A stretch of 64,000 nucleotides of DNA from Cyanobium sp. FGCU6. Its GTDB lineage: Bacteria > Cyanobacteriota > Cyanobacteriia > PCC-6307 > Cyanobiaceae. Below the pieces are notes generated by a model. The model had not been told where the DNA came from, did not search any database, and worked only from the letters and a program-made list of their open reading frames with translations. The position numbers and the translations under genes are program-made. Positions within the stretch are counted from its first letter, which is position 1. Each line of letters begins with the position of its first letter. Shown piece after piece: positions 17,521 to 25,130 of the stretch. Location: positions 1 to 64,000 of the forward strand of contig JANWUR010000016.1 in assembly GCA_024958655.1 (NCBI GenBank), read 5' to 3'.

Positions 17521-17559
17521 ATGGGACCATCCCATCCACCTGTTCGTCATGACGGTCAT
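17521..17559. promoter_or_regulatory. two palindromes upstream of YefM/PIN module
   Basis: ATGGGA-CCA-TCCCAT (17521-17535) and ATGAC-G-GTCAT (17549-17559) are adjacent perfect inverted repeats ending 33 bases before the antitoxin GTG. The second shares its half-sites with the palindrome at 14105-14118. They are plausible autoregulatory operators. Confidence 0.45.
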
Positions 17560-17592
17560 ACTGATCGCATGGATCCTTGAGGTCGTGCTGCC

Positions 17593-17865
17593 GTGATCAG
17601 TGAAACCAACGCTGTTACCTTCCGCCAGAACCTGGGCGACATGCTTAATCAGGTGCAGTACCGCCACGACAGCATCGTGATCAAGCGCGATGGCAAACCA
17701 GTGGCGGCTCTGGTGGATGCGCGGCTGTTTGAGCGGATCCGGCGGCTGCAGGCCTGTTTCGAGGCCTTGTGCGAGCGCATCGAGGCGGGTTACGCCGGCA
17801 TCCCGGAAGCGGAAGGCCTGGCCGAGATCGATGCCGCTGTGGCATCGAGCCGCGCAGAAGGCTGA
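17593..17865 (+). CDS. YefM/Phd-type antitoxin
   Basis: A 90-residue protein starting at GTG. VTFRQNLGDMLNQVQYRHDSIVIKRDGKPVAALVDARLFERI is the complete Phd/YefM fold (helix, beta hairpin with the KxGKPVA loop). The C-terminus is acidic and helical for toxin binding. It is followed 2 bases later by a PIN toxin gene. Confidence 0.85.
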   Translation: MISETNAVTFRQNLGDMLNQVQYRHDSIVIKRDGKPVAALVDARLFERIRRLQACFEALCERIEAGYAGIPEAEGLAEIDAAVASSRAEG

Positions 17866-17867
17866 GC

Positions 17868-18299
17868 ATGTCCAGCCTGGGCGTGGTGCTGGATACCAAC
17901 GTGCTGCTCTCAGGGCTCGCCTACCCCGCCAGCGTTCCCGGACGTTTGCTCGCGGCCTGGCGATTCGGCGCGCTGGAGGTGGTGCTCTCGGAGTTCATCC
18001 TGCAGGAGCTGCGTCGCACCTTGCCCAGGCTCAGCCACCGCCATGGCTTGGATCAGGCAGCCAGCGACGATCTCATCGACGCACTGACGATCCTCGTGGA
18101 GCTGGTGGAACCCCAGGTCGTGCGCGACAGCGACCTGAGCGATCGCAACGACCTGCCGGTGCTCGGCACCCTGCTGGCAGCGCTGCAACTCGGCTCGGCG
18201 CTAGTCCTGATCACCGGTGACAAGGCCCTGCTGGCCCTGCGGGAGCGCTACCCCATCCGCACCCCCGCCGAGTTCTGGGCGGAGCATGGCGGCCTCTGA
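17868..18299 (+). CDS. PIN-family toxin (COG1569 type)
   Basis: A 143-residue PIN protein. It has VVLDTNVLLSGLAYPASVPGRLL (first Asp and the SGL...PG signature of this subgroup), VLSEFILQELRRTL (conserved Glu), and VRDSDLSDRNDLPVLGTLLA with the acidic cluster. The D(R/P)DLPVL-type motif is usual for PIN toxins next to YefM antitoxins. It starts 2 bases after the antitoxin stop. Confidence 0.85.
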   Translation: MSSLGVVLDTNVLLSGLAYPASVPGRLLAAWRFGALEVVLSEFILQELRRTLPRLSHRHGLDQAASDDLIDALTILVELVEPQVVRDSDLSDRNDLPVLGTLLAALQLGSALVLITGDKALLALRERYPIRTPAEFWAEHGGL

Positions 18300-18315
18300 C
18301 GCCGGGGTGTGGGGG

Positions 18316-18500
18316 CTCCAGATCGATCACCAACCCAGGGAATTCAGGTACTCCTTCCAGCCGGGGGACCGCCTCGATCCGCCGCCCGCTCCTTGGGAAT
18401 CAGCAGCCAGCCGAGGCGGGCGTCGTTGCGCTGGTAGGCCGCCAGCTTCTGGCACAGGGCGGCGAGGCCGCGATGCCTTCGAGCGCGGCTTTCAGCCCTG
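18316..18500 (-). pseudogene. Uma2-family nuclease remnant
   Basis: Minus-strand translation gives GLAALCQKLAAYQRNDARLG followed by WLLIPKER, closely matching the intact Uma2 gene at 21452-22156 (GLTALRQKMAAYQRNGARLG, WLLIPQER). Both flanks are frameshifted and the N-terminal two thirds are missing. It is a decayed fragment of the C-terminal half. The following sequence to about 18670 shows no gene. Confidence 0.75.
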
Positions 18501-18673
18501 CCGCGAGCAGCCGGAGCAGCACGCACCGCACAGCCCGCTGAACACACAAGCAAGACACGAGCGAGATCGCTCAGACGGCACGGCTGAAAAAGTGCCCCCC
18601 GCGGACCCGAGCCAATCCGACCTATAAGTCACGTGGCATCTACTCCGGCTCCACCGCATTACGACTGCTGCAC

Positions 18674-19198
18674 AAACTTTTTTTACACAGCTACGATCGC
18701 GGGCTTCGCGTCATCACTGATCAACGCGGGCTCAGCAAACGCTGTGGTCTTCACCGTTGGCGGCAATCAATACGACATCACCACATTCGCCGGCTCGTAA
18801 ATTCAGCCACTGCAAACTTCAACACCCCCAGCAATGGCGGGGTGATGCCCTGGTGGGGCAACGCAAGCCTGGCCCAGCAATTTGCAACAGTCGTGGGATC
18901 CTCCTTGGGGACCGGCTTCGGCCCATCTGGGCCATGTTTTGCCTACGGACTCGGTGGTGGAGGTGTAGAACAATATTCCTATATTCCTACGGCAACGCCC
19001 AACGTTGGGGCTGGAGTTGTACTGGCTGATCTTGGAGGAAGCGTCTTGCCCGGCTCGTACTATGCACAGGCCGTTCAGCTTTCTCCGCCTGCTCCAGCAG
19101 CCGCCCCCGGCCCCCTTCCTGTCATGGGCGCTGCGGTTGCCTTCAGCATGAGCCGTCGCCTGCGCCGCCGCATCACGGCCCAGCCCTACAAGCTCTGA
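18674..19198 (+). pseudogene. PEP-CTERM-like secreted protein, cassette 2 (frameshifted)
   Basis: The 5' part encodes an exported N-terminus ending FTVGGNQYDITTFAGS and then meets TAA at about 18798. If one base is restored in TCGTAAATTC, the frame continues as YNSATANFNTPSNGGVMPWWGN, matching cassette 3. The second part ends AAPGPLPVMGAAVAFSMSRRL, the sorting signal. No good start codon is visible at the 5' end. It is the paralogue of 25131-25640, disabled by a single-base deletion and probably by loss of its start. Confidence 0.75.
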
Positions 19199-19236
19199 TT
19201 GGTTCGGCCTGTTGTCGTTCTGATCCAGCAGGCCTC

Positions 19237-19260
19237 GCCCCGCTTCAGTGGGGCTTTTTT
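19237..19260 (+). terminator. intrinsic terminator between cassette-2 genes
   Basis: GCCCC-loop-GGGGC followed by TTTTTT, 39 bases after the substrate pseudogene. The sequence after it, TTTTTTGTGCCGCG, is shared with the terminator region of cassette 3. Confidence 0.85.
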
Positions 19261-19298
19261 GTGCCGCGCTTCCCACCTCCAGTCTCCAACAGGTCGCC

Positions 19299-20087
19299 AT
19301 GCCGATCCGCAGCCCAGCCGCCTTGCCCTGGCCTTCGTGATGCTGTTCGCCACGCTGGCCCTCTCCGCCCTGTTTCCCTTCACGCCGCTTGATCCCGGCT
19401 GGCAGGGGCGCTTCGCACGCACCCTGCTCGACAGCGCCAGCCTGCCGCTGCTGGCCCTGGCCCTGCTGCAGATCGCTCGCTGGCTGGATCCCGCCGATCC
19501 CCTGCTGAAACGCCGCCAGCGCTCCTTCAGCCGCCTGGCCGGTGCCGCCGCCCTCGGCTTCCTCTTGCTGGTGCCGTTGCAGATCAGCGCCAGCCTGCGA
19601 CTCCAGCAGGGCCAGCGGCGCCGAGCAGGCCGGGCGGCTTGCCCAGACCGAGCGGCAGCTCGCCGGCTTCCGCCAGGCCGTGCAGCAGGCCAGCAGCAGC
19701 GAGGCCATCGCCAGCAGCCTCGAGAAGCTCGGTGGCCCGCGCCCCGCCCCCGCCGATCTGGCCCTGCCGTTGCCGCTGCTCAAGGCCCAGGCCAATGCCT
19801 CCCTCGATCAGGTGCAGCTGGCGATCCGCCGCCAGCGCGACGCCCTGCCCGCCAGCGATCCGCTGCGCCAGATTCCGGAGCTGATCCGGCCCTACGTCGC
19901 CGCGCTGATCCTGGCCTTCGCGTTCGCCAGCATGACCCGAGGCCGTCAGACAGACAGTGACGAGAGCCTGCTCGATCAACTGCTCCGCTGGCTCCAGGCA
20001 AGGCGCCTCGCCCGGCGGCACGGCGCCATGGGCCAGCAGAGCGAGGCCGGCTACCTGCGCCGGCTCCACGGGGAAGACCAGGAGTGA
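19299..20087 (+). pseudogene. HpsJ-like membrane protein, cassette 2 (two frameshifts)
   Basis: Nearly identical to the intact copy at 25733-26539, but with a one-base deletion after ATGCCGATCCGCAGCC (about 19314) and a one-base insertion in the G/C run near 19606 (CAGCAGGGCCAGCGGC). Beyond each the correct residues resume in another frame: first LALAFVMLFATLALSALFPF, later SGAEQAGRLAQTERQLAGFR through to YLRRLHGEDQE. Both membrane and coiled-coil regions are otherwise preserved, which suggests recent inactivation. Confidence 0.8.
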
Positions 20088-20137
20088 CCTGCGCTCGCTG
20101 CAGCAGACCGCGGCGCACTGGGCCAATGGCTCCGCGT

Positions 20138-20158
20138 ATCATTCATCCCATGAATGAT
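20138..20158. promoter_or_regulatory. perfect 9-base-arm palindrome before the DUF4143 ATPase gene
   Basis: ATCATTCAT-CCC-ATGAATGAT (20138-20158) is a perfect inverted repeat ending 13 bases before the ATG at 20172. Such a site at the start of a monocistronic gene suggests a dimeric repressor operator, possibly the product itself or a neighbouring antitoxin. Confidence 0.55.
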
Positions 20159-20171
20159 AATCATCCACCGA

Positions 20172-21386
20172 ATGAATCCACTCCCCCGGCTGGTCAGCGG
20201 CGCCCTTGCCGAGCGGCTGGCGGTGATGCCGGCGGTGGTGGTCACGGGTGCGCGGCAGACCGGCAAGAGCACCCTGGCCGAACAGCTTGTGGCCGGAGAG
20301 AGGCGCTACCGCACGCTGGATGACTTCGACGTGCTCGCGGCCGCCAGGCGCGATCCAGAGGCCCTGGTGGGAGGCAACGAGCCGATCACGCTCGATGAGG
20401 TGCAGCGCGAGCCCTCGCTGCTCAGCGCCGTGAAGCGGGCCATTGATCGCAACCGCACGGCGGGTCGCTTCCTGCTGACCGGATCAGCGAACCTGCTGCT
20501 GATGCGGCAGGTGAGTGAATCGCTCGCCGGCCGGGCGAGCTACCTCACCCTCTGGCCGCTCACCCGCCGGGAGCAGCTCGGACTGGAAGTTGCCGGCCGC
20601 TGGGAGGAACTGATGGAAACACCCGATGAAGACTGGCCCGATCTGCTGGCCAGCGGGGACGGGCACCAGGAGGACTGGCAGGCGCTGGCGCAGCGGGGCG
20701 GTTTCCCGACGCCCGCGATCGAATTGGCCACTTCCGCCGAGCGCGCCATCTGGTTCGACGGCTACGTGCGGACCTATCTGGAGCGCGACCTTCAGGACCT
20801 CGCCTCAATCAGCTCCCTGCCGGATTTCCGCCGATTGATGCAGGCGGCCTGCCTGCGGCTGGGGCAGGTGCTGAACCAGACCGAACTGGGCCGCGACGTG
20901 GCGCTGCCGCAGCCCACGGTGCACCGCTGGCTCAATCTGCTCGAAACCTCCTACCTGCTGGTGCGCCTGCCGGCCTATGCCGTGAACCGCACCAAGCGGC
21001 TGATCAAGGCCCCCAAGCTTTACTGGGGCGACACCGGCATCGCTCTGCACCTTGCCGGAACGGAGCCGCAGGGCTGCCATCTCGAAAACCTGGTGCTGAA
21101 TGATCTGCTGGCCTGGCGCGACGCCCGCGTCGCCAGGGCGGAACTGGGCTACTGGCGCACCAGCCTCGGCGAGGAGGTGGATGTGGTGATCGAGGCGGGG
21201 GGCAAGTTGCTGCCAATCGAAATCAAGGCCACGGCCTCGCCACGGCTGGCGGACTGCGCCCACCTGCGCAGCTTCCGCGCCGAATACGGCAGCCAGGCCC
21301 GCGCCGGCCTGCTGCTGCACACCGGCACAAGCGTCGAATGGCTCACGCCGGATGTGCTGGCGGCGCCGTGGTGGCGGGTGCTCTGA
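20172..21386 (+). CDS. AAA ATPase with DUF4143 domain
   Basis: A 404-residue protein. The N-terminal ATPase has Walker A VVVTGARQTGKSTL and Walker B PITLDEVQ, then sensor-like FLLTGSANLLLM. The C-terminal DUF4143 half has RTYLERDLQDLASI, a winged-helix-like block LGRDVALPQPTVHRWLNLLE, and a PD-(D/E)XK-like end GEEVDVVIEAGGKLLPIEIK. The family is common in islands with toxin-antitoxin genes, but its activity is not established. It is monocistronic and flanked by cassette 2 and a Uma2 gene. An ATG at 20154 lies in frame within the palindrome. Confidence 0.85.
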   Translation: MNPLPRLVSGALAERLAVMPAVVVTGARQTGKSTLAEQLVAGERRYRTLDDFDVLAAARRDPEALVGGNEPITLDEVQREPSLLSAVKRAIDRNRTAGRFLLTGSANLLLMRQVSESLAGRASYLTLWPLTRREQLGLEVAGRWEELMETPDEDWPDLLASGDGHQEDWQALAQRGGFPTPAIELATSAERAIWFDGYVRTYLERDLQDLASISSLPDFRRLMQAACLRLGQVLNQTELGRDVALPQPTVHRWLNLLETSYLLVRLPAYAVNRTKRLIKAPKLYWGDTGIALHLAGTEPQGCHLENLVLNDLLAWRDARVARAELGYWRTSLGEEVDVVIEAGGKLLPIEIKATASPRLADCAHLRSFRAEYGSQARAGLLLHTGTSVEWLTPDVLAAPWWRVL

Positions 21387-21451
21387 CCGTGCCCTGCCAT
21401 CGGCAAGCCGCTGGGGTGTTGAGGCCGCTGGGCGGGCTTGCGCCAACGGCC

Positions 21452-22156
21452 TCACTCCGCCCAGACCGGCTCGAGATCAAGCGTCAAGCCAGGAAACTCA
21501 GGTGCTCCCACCAGCCGCGTGGCCGGCTCGATCCGGCGGCCCTGCTCAGCGCTCTCCAGCGGCCCCCACACCTCCACCACCCGCTCCTGCGGGATCAGCA
21601 GCCAGCCAAGGCGGGCGCCATTGCGCTGGTAGGCGGCCATCTTCTGGCGCAGGGCGGTGAGGCCGCGGGGGCCTTCGTCGCTGGGGCTGGCCAGTTCGAC
21701 CACGAGATCTGGGCAGAGCGGGGGGATCCGACGCCGCTGCTCTGGCGACAGGGCCTGCCAGCGCTTCTCGAGCACCAATGAGGCATCGGGGCTGCGTACG
21801 GATCCATCCGGCAGGCGGAAGCCGCCGGAACTGTCGAAGATCCTCAGAGAAGCGTCACAGCGGGGAAGGGCCATCCCCAGCTGGATGAGCAAACGGCTGT
21901 TGCGACTGCTGGTTTCTCCGCCGGTGGGTATCATGGCAATCAGATGTCCATCGGCAGCCAGCTCCAGCACCGCCTCAGGGTTGACCTGGCAGAGCTGTTC
22001 AAATTGCTCGGGGGTCAACCGCAGACTGGCTGACAGTGCCATGGGCAGGGTGAGTGAGCCAAAGGGCTGCTCGGGGCAGAGCCCATCAGGCCCCAGCGGC
22101 GCACCGCTCGGCATCTCGCTGAGGGTCGGCGGGGCAACCATGGACCGTTTGGCCAC
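21452..22156 (-). CDS. Uma2 family endonuclease
   Basis: A 234-residue restriction-endonuclease-fold protein with SPDASLVLEKRWQALSPEQR and PPLCPDLVVELASPSD (Asp and Glu-x-Ala/Ser catalytic pattern), then RQKMAAYQRNGARLGWLLIP and VEVWGP, the conserved Uma2 C-terminal blocks. Uma2 genes are greatly expanded in cyanobacteria; their role is not settled. A GTG at 22156 and an ATG at 22141 are both possible starts. A decayed fragment of a second copy lies at 18316-18500. Confidence 0.85.
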   Translation of the reverse strand: MAKRSMVAPPTLSEMPSGAPLGPDGLCPEQPFGSLTLPMALSASLRLTPEQFEQLCQVNPEAVLELAADGHLIAMIPTGGETSSRNSRLLIQLGMALPRCDASLRIFDSSGGFRLPDGSVRSPDASLVLEKRWQALSPEQRRRIPPLCPDLVVELASPSDEGPRGLTALRQKMAAYQRNGARLGWLLIPQERVVEVWGPLESAEQGRRIEPATRLVGAPEFPGLTLDLEPVWAE

Positions 22157-22306
22157 TCATGTCAGGCTAGGGGCCTTTCTGGCGCTCGCCGCCATGGTGT
22201 GGGCCCTCAGCCTCTCTCGCGATGACCATGCTGTTGGAGCACGAGCCTCGAATGGCTGACGATCCTTCCAGATCCGCCTGATCAGCAGCCGATCCGATCG
22301 TTGCCC

Positions 22307-22522
22307 TCAGGCGGGCTGCAACGCCGAAGGGATCGGCAGCAGGGTTTCGATCGCGCTGCTGTCACTGATCTCGGAATCGTGCTCCAGCGTCACCCCCACC
22401 GGCCGACCCTGGGCGTCGAAATCGACGATCATGTTGTCGTTGATGGCCTGCGAACTGCTGCTGTCGCGCTCGGCCAAGGCGATGGTGAGCGTGTCTGGTT
22501 CCGGGAAGTAGCGGATCTTCAT
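22307..22522 (-). CDS. DUF2283 domain protein (putative antitoxin)
   Basis: A 71-residue protein with MKIRYFPEPDTLTIALAERD and MIVDFDAQGRPVGVTLEHDS, the compact beta-rich DUF2283 pattern with the conserved D.D..G..VG.E core. DUF2283 proteins often sit beside small basic partners in toxin-antitoxin-like pairs. Its ATG overlaps the stop of the gene at 22519-22776 (ATGA), so they form one operon. Confidence 0.8.
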   Translation of the reverse strand: MKIRYFPEPDTLTIALAERDSSSSQAINDNMIVDFDAQGRPVGVTLEHDSEISDSSAIETLLPIPSALQPA

Positions 22523-22776
22523 CGCGTCGGGGGAGGAGCGGGGGGCTGAGGGGACTGGGATCGGGTCATGGCCCTGAGGAAACCGCGGTCAAAGAAGGCG
22601 TTGCGCACCGTCTCCCTGTCCTCAAGAGTCATCACCCTGAGCGCGCGGTTCTGGGCTTCCGGCACCAGCCCCCACAGGGCGAAGCGGCCATCGGGCTGGC
22701 GGCGCTCCTCCAGTGGATCGGCCAGCACGCGCTGAATCCAGGCTTCCTTGATGCCGAGATGATTGCAGCGCACCAC
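22519..22776 (-). CDS. putative toxin-like partner of DUF2283 protein
   Basis: A small protein containing RCNHLGIKEAWIQRVLADP, RQPDGRFALWGLVPEAQNRA and LEDRETVRNAFFDRGF. The pattern of a short helical start, then beta strands and a final HNAFFDR-like block is what is seen in partners of DUF2283, possibly a BrnT/RelE-like fold, but I do not recognise the family with certainty. A GTG at 22776 gives about 85 residues. The frame stays open to a GTG at 22989, which would overlap the divergent mazE start, so the short form is preferred. Confidence 0.5.
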   Translation of the reverse strand: MVRCNHLGIKEAWIQRVLADPLEERRQPDGRFALWGLVPEAQNRALRVMTLEDRETVRNAFFDRGFLRAMTRSQSPQPPAPPPTR

Positions 22777-22948
22777 ATCGCGAAAATAACCCCACAGCTC
22801 AGCCTGAGCGGCCAGCAGCCGATCACAAGGATCGCGGTGGGCCTGGCGATCGCCACCGGCCTGGATCGCATCGAGCTGCCGGATCGGCAGCCGCAACAGG
22901 GATCGGGCTCCCAGCCCCTGCAGGCGGTGCTGCGGAGCCAGAACAGGA

Positions 22949-22970
22949 GGTTTAAACTCTTTGCTAAACC
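22949..22970. promoter_or_regulatory. inverted repeat upstream of mazE
   Basis: GGTTTA-N10-TAAACC (22949-22954 and 22965-22970), with an inner GTTTAAAC palindrome, ends 11 bases before the mazE ATG and is unusually AT-rich for this region. It probably contains the MazEF operator and part of its promoter. Confidence 0.45.
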
Positions 22971-22981
22971 CCTGGGCAACG

Positions 22982-23242
22982 ATGGCCACCTCGCTCCCCC
23001 GTCAGGATCTGCGCCGCTGGGGCAATTCCTTGGGCGTGCGCCTGCCGGCCGCCGTCGCCCGCGAAGCGCAGCTCCACGACAACCAGACCGTGGAACTGAA
23101 GGTGGTGCCCGAGGGCGTGCTGATCCGTCCCGTTCAGCCCCGCTTGGCTCTGGCCGAGCGGCTGGCCGCCTATCAGCCGATGCCGGGCGAACCCACCGAA
23201 GCGATGGCCTGGGAACCTCTTGGCGGTGAATTCACCCCATGA
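22982..23242 (+). CDS. mazE: MazE-type antitoxin (AbrB/MazE fold)
   Basis: An 86-residue protein with LRRWGNSLGVRLPAAVAREA and VELKVVPEGVLIRPV, the MazE/SpoVT DNA-binding fold. An acidic, flexible C-terminus (MPGEPTEAMAWEPLGGEF) would occupy the toxin groove. The ATG at 22982 gives the canonical start. The stop overlaps the mazF ATG (23239-23242). Confidence 0.85.
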   Translation: MATSLPRQDLRRWGNSLGVRLPAAVAREAQLHDNQTVELKVVPEGVLIRPVQPRLALAERLAAYQPMPGEPTEAMAWEPLGGEFTP

Positions 23243-23622
23243 CGCCACCGCGGCGGTGGGCCGATTGGTTGCCCGATCGGGGTGAGGTGATCTGGATCGA
23301 CCACAACCCCCAGGCCGGCCGGGAGATGAAAGATCACCACCCGTTTCTGGTGCTGTCCACCGCCCCCTTCCACAGGGCTGTGGGACTGGTCATCGGCTGC
23401 GCGATGACCTCCGCGGCCTACAACCAGGGTTCCTCTCTCGCCGTGGATCTTGGACCCATCCCGGATCGAGCCGACGCCCACAGCTTTGTGCTCTGTCACC
23501 AGATCAAGTCGTTCGATTGGAAAGCCCGCGGCGCACGCCCCCATCCGATGGGCCGCATCAGAGACGATCAGCTTGAGGCGGTGCTGGAGATCGTGGGCCA
23601 GATCCTTGGCTTCATCCCCTGA
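23239..23622 (+). CDS. mazF: MazF/PemK-type endoribonuclease toxin
   Basis: A 127-residue protein with DRGEVIWIDHNPQAGREMKD, HPFLVLS, TSAAYNQ and FVLCHQIKSFDWKARGA, the conserved blocks of MazF/PemK. The GEV...P..G.E..D..P start and the HQI.S.D block containing the catalytic Thr/Ser-Arg region are present. It cleaves mRNA at short sequences when free of MazE. The last block RIRDDQLEAVLEIVGQILG is also typical. Confidence 0.9.
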   Translation: MTPPRRWADWLPDRGEVIWIDHNPQAGREMKDHHPFLVLSTAPFHRAVGLVIGCAMTSAAYNQGSSLAVDLGPIPDRADAHSFVLCHQIKSFDWKARGARPHPMGRIRDDQLEAVLEIVGQILGFIP

Positions 23623-23629
23623 TCAACGA

Positions 23630-23880
23630 TGGCAATCGCATCCACCAGGCGAATCGCGTCGGAGTCGACGATCAAGTTGTTGTTGATGGCGAACCGCTGC
23701 TGTCGCGCTCGGCCAGGCCGATGGGGGAGGAGCGGGGGACTGAGGGGCCTCGGATCGGGCCACGGCCCTGAGGAAACCGCGCTCAAACTGAGCGTGCGGT
23801 TCTGGGCTTCCGGCCACACCGCCCACAGGGCGAAGCGACCGTCGAGCTGACGGACCAAGCAGCAGCCAGCCGGTACCTTG
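23630..23880 (-). pseudogene. decayed duplicate of the DUF2283 pair
   Basis: DNA in this stretch aligns by eye to 22420-22700. The C-terminal part of the partner gene (RQLDGRFALWAVWPEAQNR, then FERGFLRAVARSEAPQSPAP in another frame) and the middle of the DUF2283 gene (LAERDSS and a LIVDSD remnant) are recognisable. Several deletions and frameshifts break all frames. It is a dead second copy, 1.2 kb from the intact pair. Confidence 0.7.
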
Positions 23881-23895
23881 TCGGCAGGGTGGTGG

Positions 23896-24771
23896 ATGGC
23901 GTTGAACACCGACCGCTGGTTCTACGGGGTGTTCCAATCCGCTCCGGATCTCATCCGCTGGCTGCTGACGCCGCCTGAGGCGACCCGCGCCGGGCAGGGC
24001 GTGCCCCTGGAGCTCGATCGCCACTACCGCTTCTCGGCGCCCGAACTCAAAGCCGGCGCCCATCGCCTTGATGGTGTGCTCTGGCCTCTGGGCAGCGACA
24101 CCGGATCCCCGGAGCTGCCGGTGGTGTTCCTGGAGGTGCAGATGCGCGCTGATCCCGGCTTCCATCATCGCCTGGCGGCCCAGACCTTTCGCTTCCTGCA
24201 GCTCCACCCGGCCGTCGAGCACTGGCGGGTGGTGGTGATCACGCCGCACCAACGGCTAAACCTGGGCCCCACAGCGCCCCTGCGCAGCTTCCTGGAGGCG
24301 GTGCAGTGGGTGAGCCTCGATGCGCTCGGCCAGCAGGAAAACCTTGATGCCGCCCTCGACCTGCTCACCCTGCCGGTCAGGCCCTAGCCGGAACTGGGCG
24401 AGCGCTGCCGGCGCATCCTGGCGCAGCGGAAGGATCTGGAGACGGTTGTGCTCTCTATGCTATTTGAACGCTTCTCACAGCGCAGCCGGGAGGAGATCCT
24501 GATGAGCGTCGGATTGCCGCTGCAGGAGCTGCGCCACACCCGCGCGGTGCAGGAGATCCTTGAAGAGGGCCGGGAGGCTGGCCGGCAGCAGGAGGCCGCT
24601 GCTCTGGCGGTCCGCCTGATCGTTCGTCGCTTCGGCACTCTGGATCAGGCCAGCCGCGAGCGCCTTGCCGCTCTGAGCCTGCCTCGCCTGGAGCAGCTGG
24701 CGGAGGATCTGCCCGATTTCAGCGGCCCCGGCGACCTGCTGGGGTGGCTGGCCACCAACGCGGGCGACTGA
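23896..24771 (+). pseudogene. Rpn-like nuclease (DUF2887 + DUF4351) with in-frame TAG
   Basis: The 5' part encodes MALNTDRWFYGVFQSAPDLI and VVFLEVQMRADPGFHHRLAA, i.e. the PD-(D/E)XK core of DUF2887/Rpn-type proteins (Glu-Val-Gln catalytic motif). A TAG at 24385-24387 follows LTLPVRP. The same frame then continues uninterrupted as PELGERCRRILAQRKD through a DUF4351 domain (RLIVRRFGTLDQASRERLAA and LEQLAEDLPDFSGPGDLLGW) to 24771. Without the TAG it would be a 291-residue protein of normal length. Either it is a nonsense pseudogene or the two halves are made separately (an ATG is available at 24472). Confidence 0.75.
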
Positions 24772-25130
24772 ACGGAAAGCAGTCGTCCCAACCGGCCCTT
24801 TCGCCACAGCTCATGCAGCGCTCAGCTCTGCGCCACCCACCCGCGGAACTCTGCCTTCGTTTGTGGCTGAGCACCGTCCTTGCCAGCTGCTACAGCGGCG
24901 CGGCGGGAAGCAGGTCGCTGGTTGCTTGCAGGGCCAGGAGCGACCGCGCCTGAGCGATGGTCATGTGCTGACGCGAACTCCTTGTGCAGCATCGTTGCAG
25001 CCGAGCAGGGGCACTGCCGCAGCAGACTTCTGCGGAATCATGAAGACGTGCCACCTACGGGAGTGGCATAAGCCCCCCCCCCCATGATTGAGCGCGGTTG
25101 GCCAAAGTCCGCGAAACTCACCTTCAACAA
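24772..25130 (+). other. gene-free stretch with C11 tract
   Basis: No coding sequence is convincing here. The main feature is a run of 11 C at 25073-25083, preceded by GAGTGGCATAAG and ending 47 bases before the next gene. A similar tract lies before cassette 1. The stretch must hold the promoter of the cassette-3 substrate gene, but no clear -35/-10 pair is seen. Confidence 0.5.

Larger units (their letters stand above)
19237..20093 (+). repeat. left copy of a ~0.86-kb direct repeat (partner 25672-26541)
   Basis: The segment from the terminator through the end of the HpsJ-like gene is repeated at 25672-26541 in the same orientation at very high identity, ending at the shared GAAGACCAGGAGTGACC. 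The substrate genes before them are also related. Recombination between the copies would remove about 6.4 kb carrying the DUF4143, Uma2, DUF2283, MazEF and Rpn genes. Confidence 0.75.

Noticed and set aside
18559-18572. GAGCGA-GA-TCGCTC palindrome
   Set aside because: No gene start within a useful distance and no T-run, so neither operator nor terminator can be supported.
22776-22989. Longer N-terminus for the DUF2283 partner
   Set aside because: It would overlap the divergent mazE start and its operator-like palindrome; the extra 71 residues look non-native.
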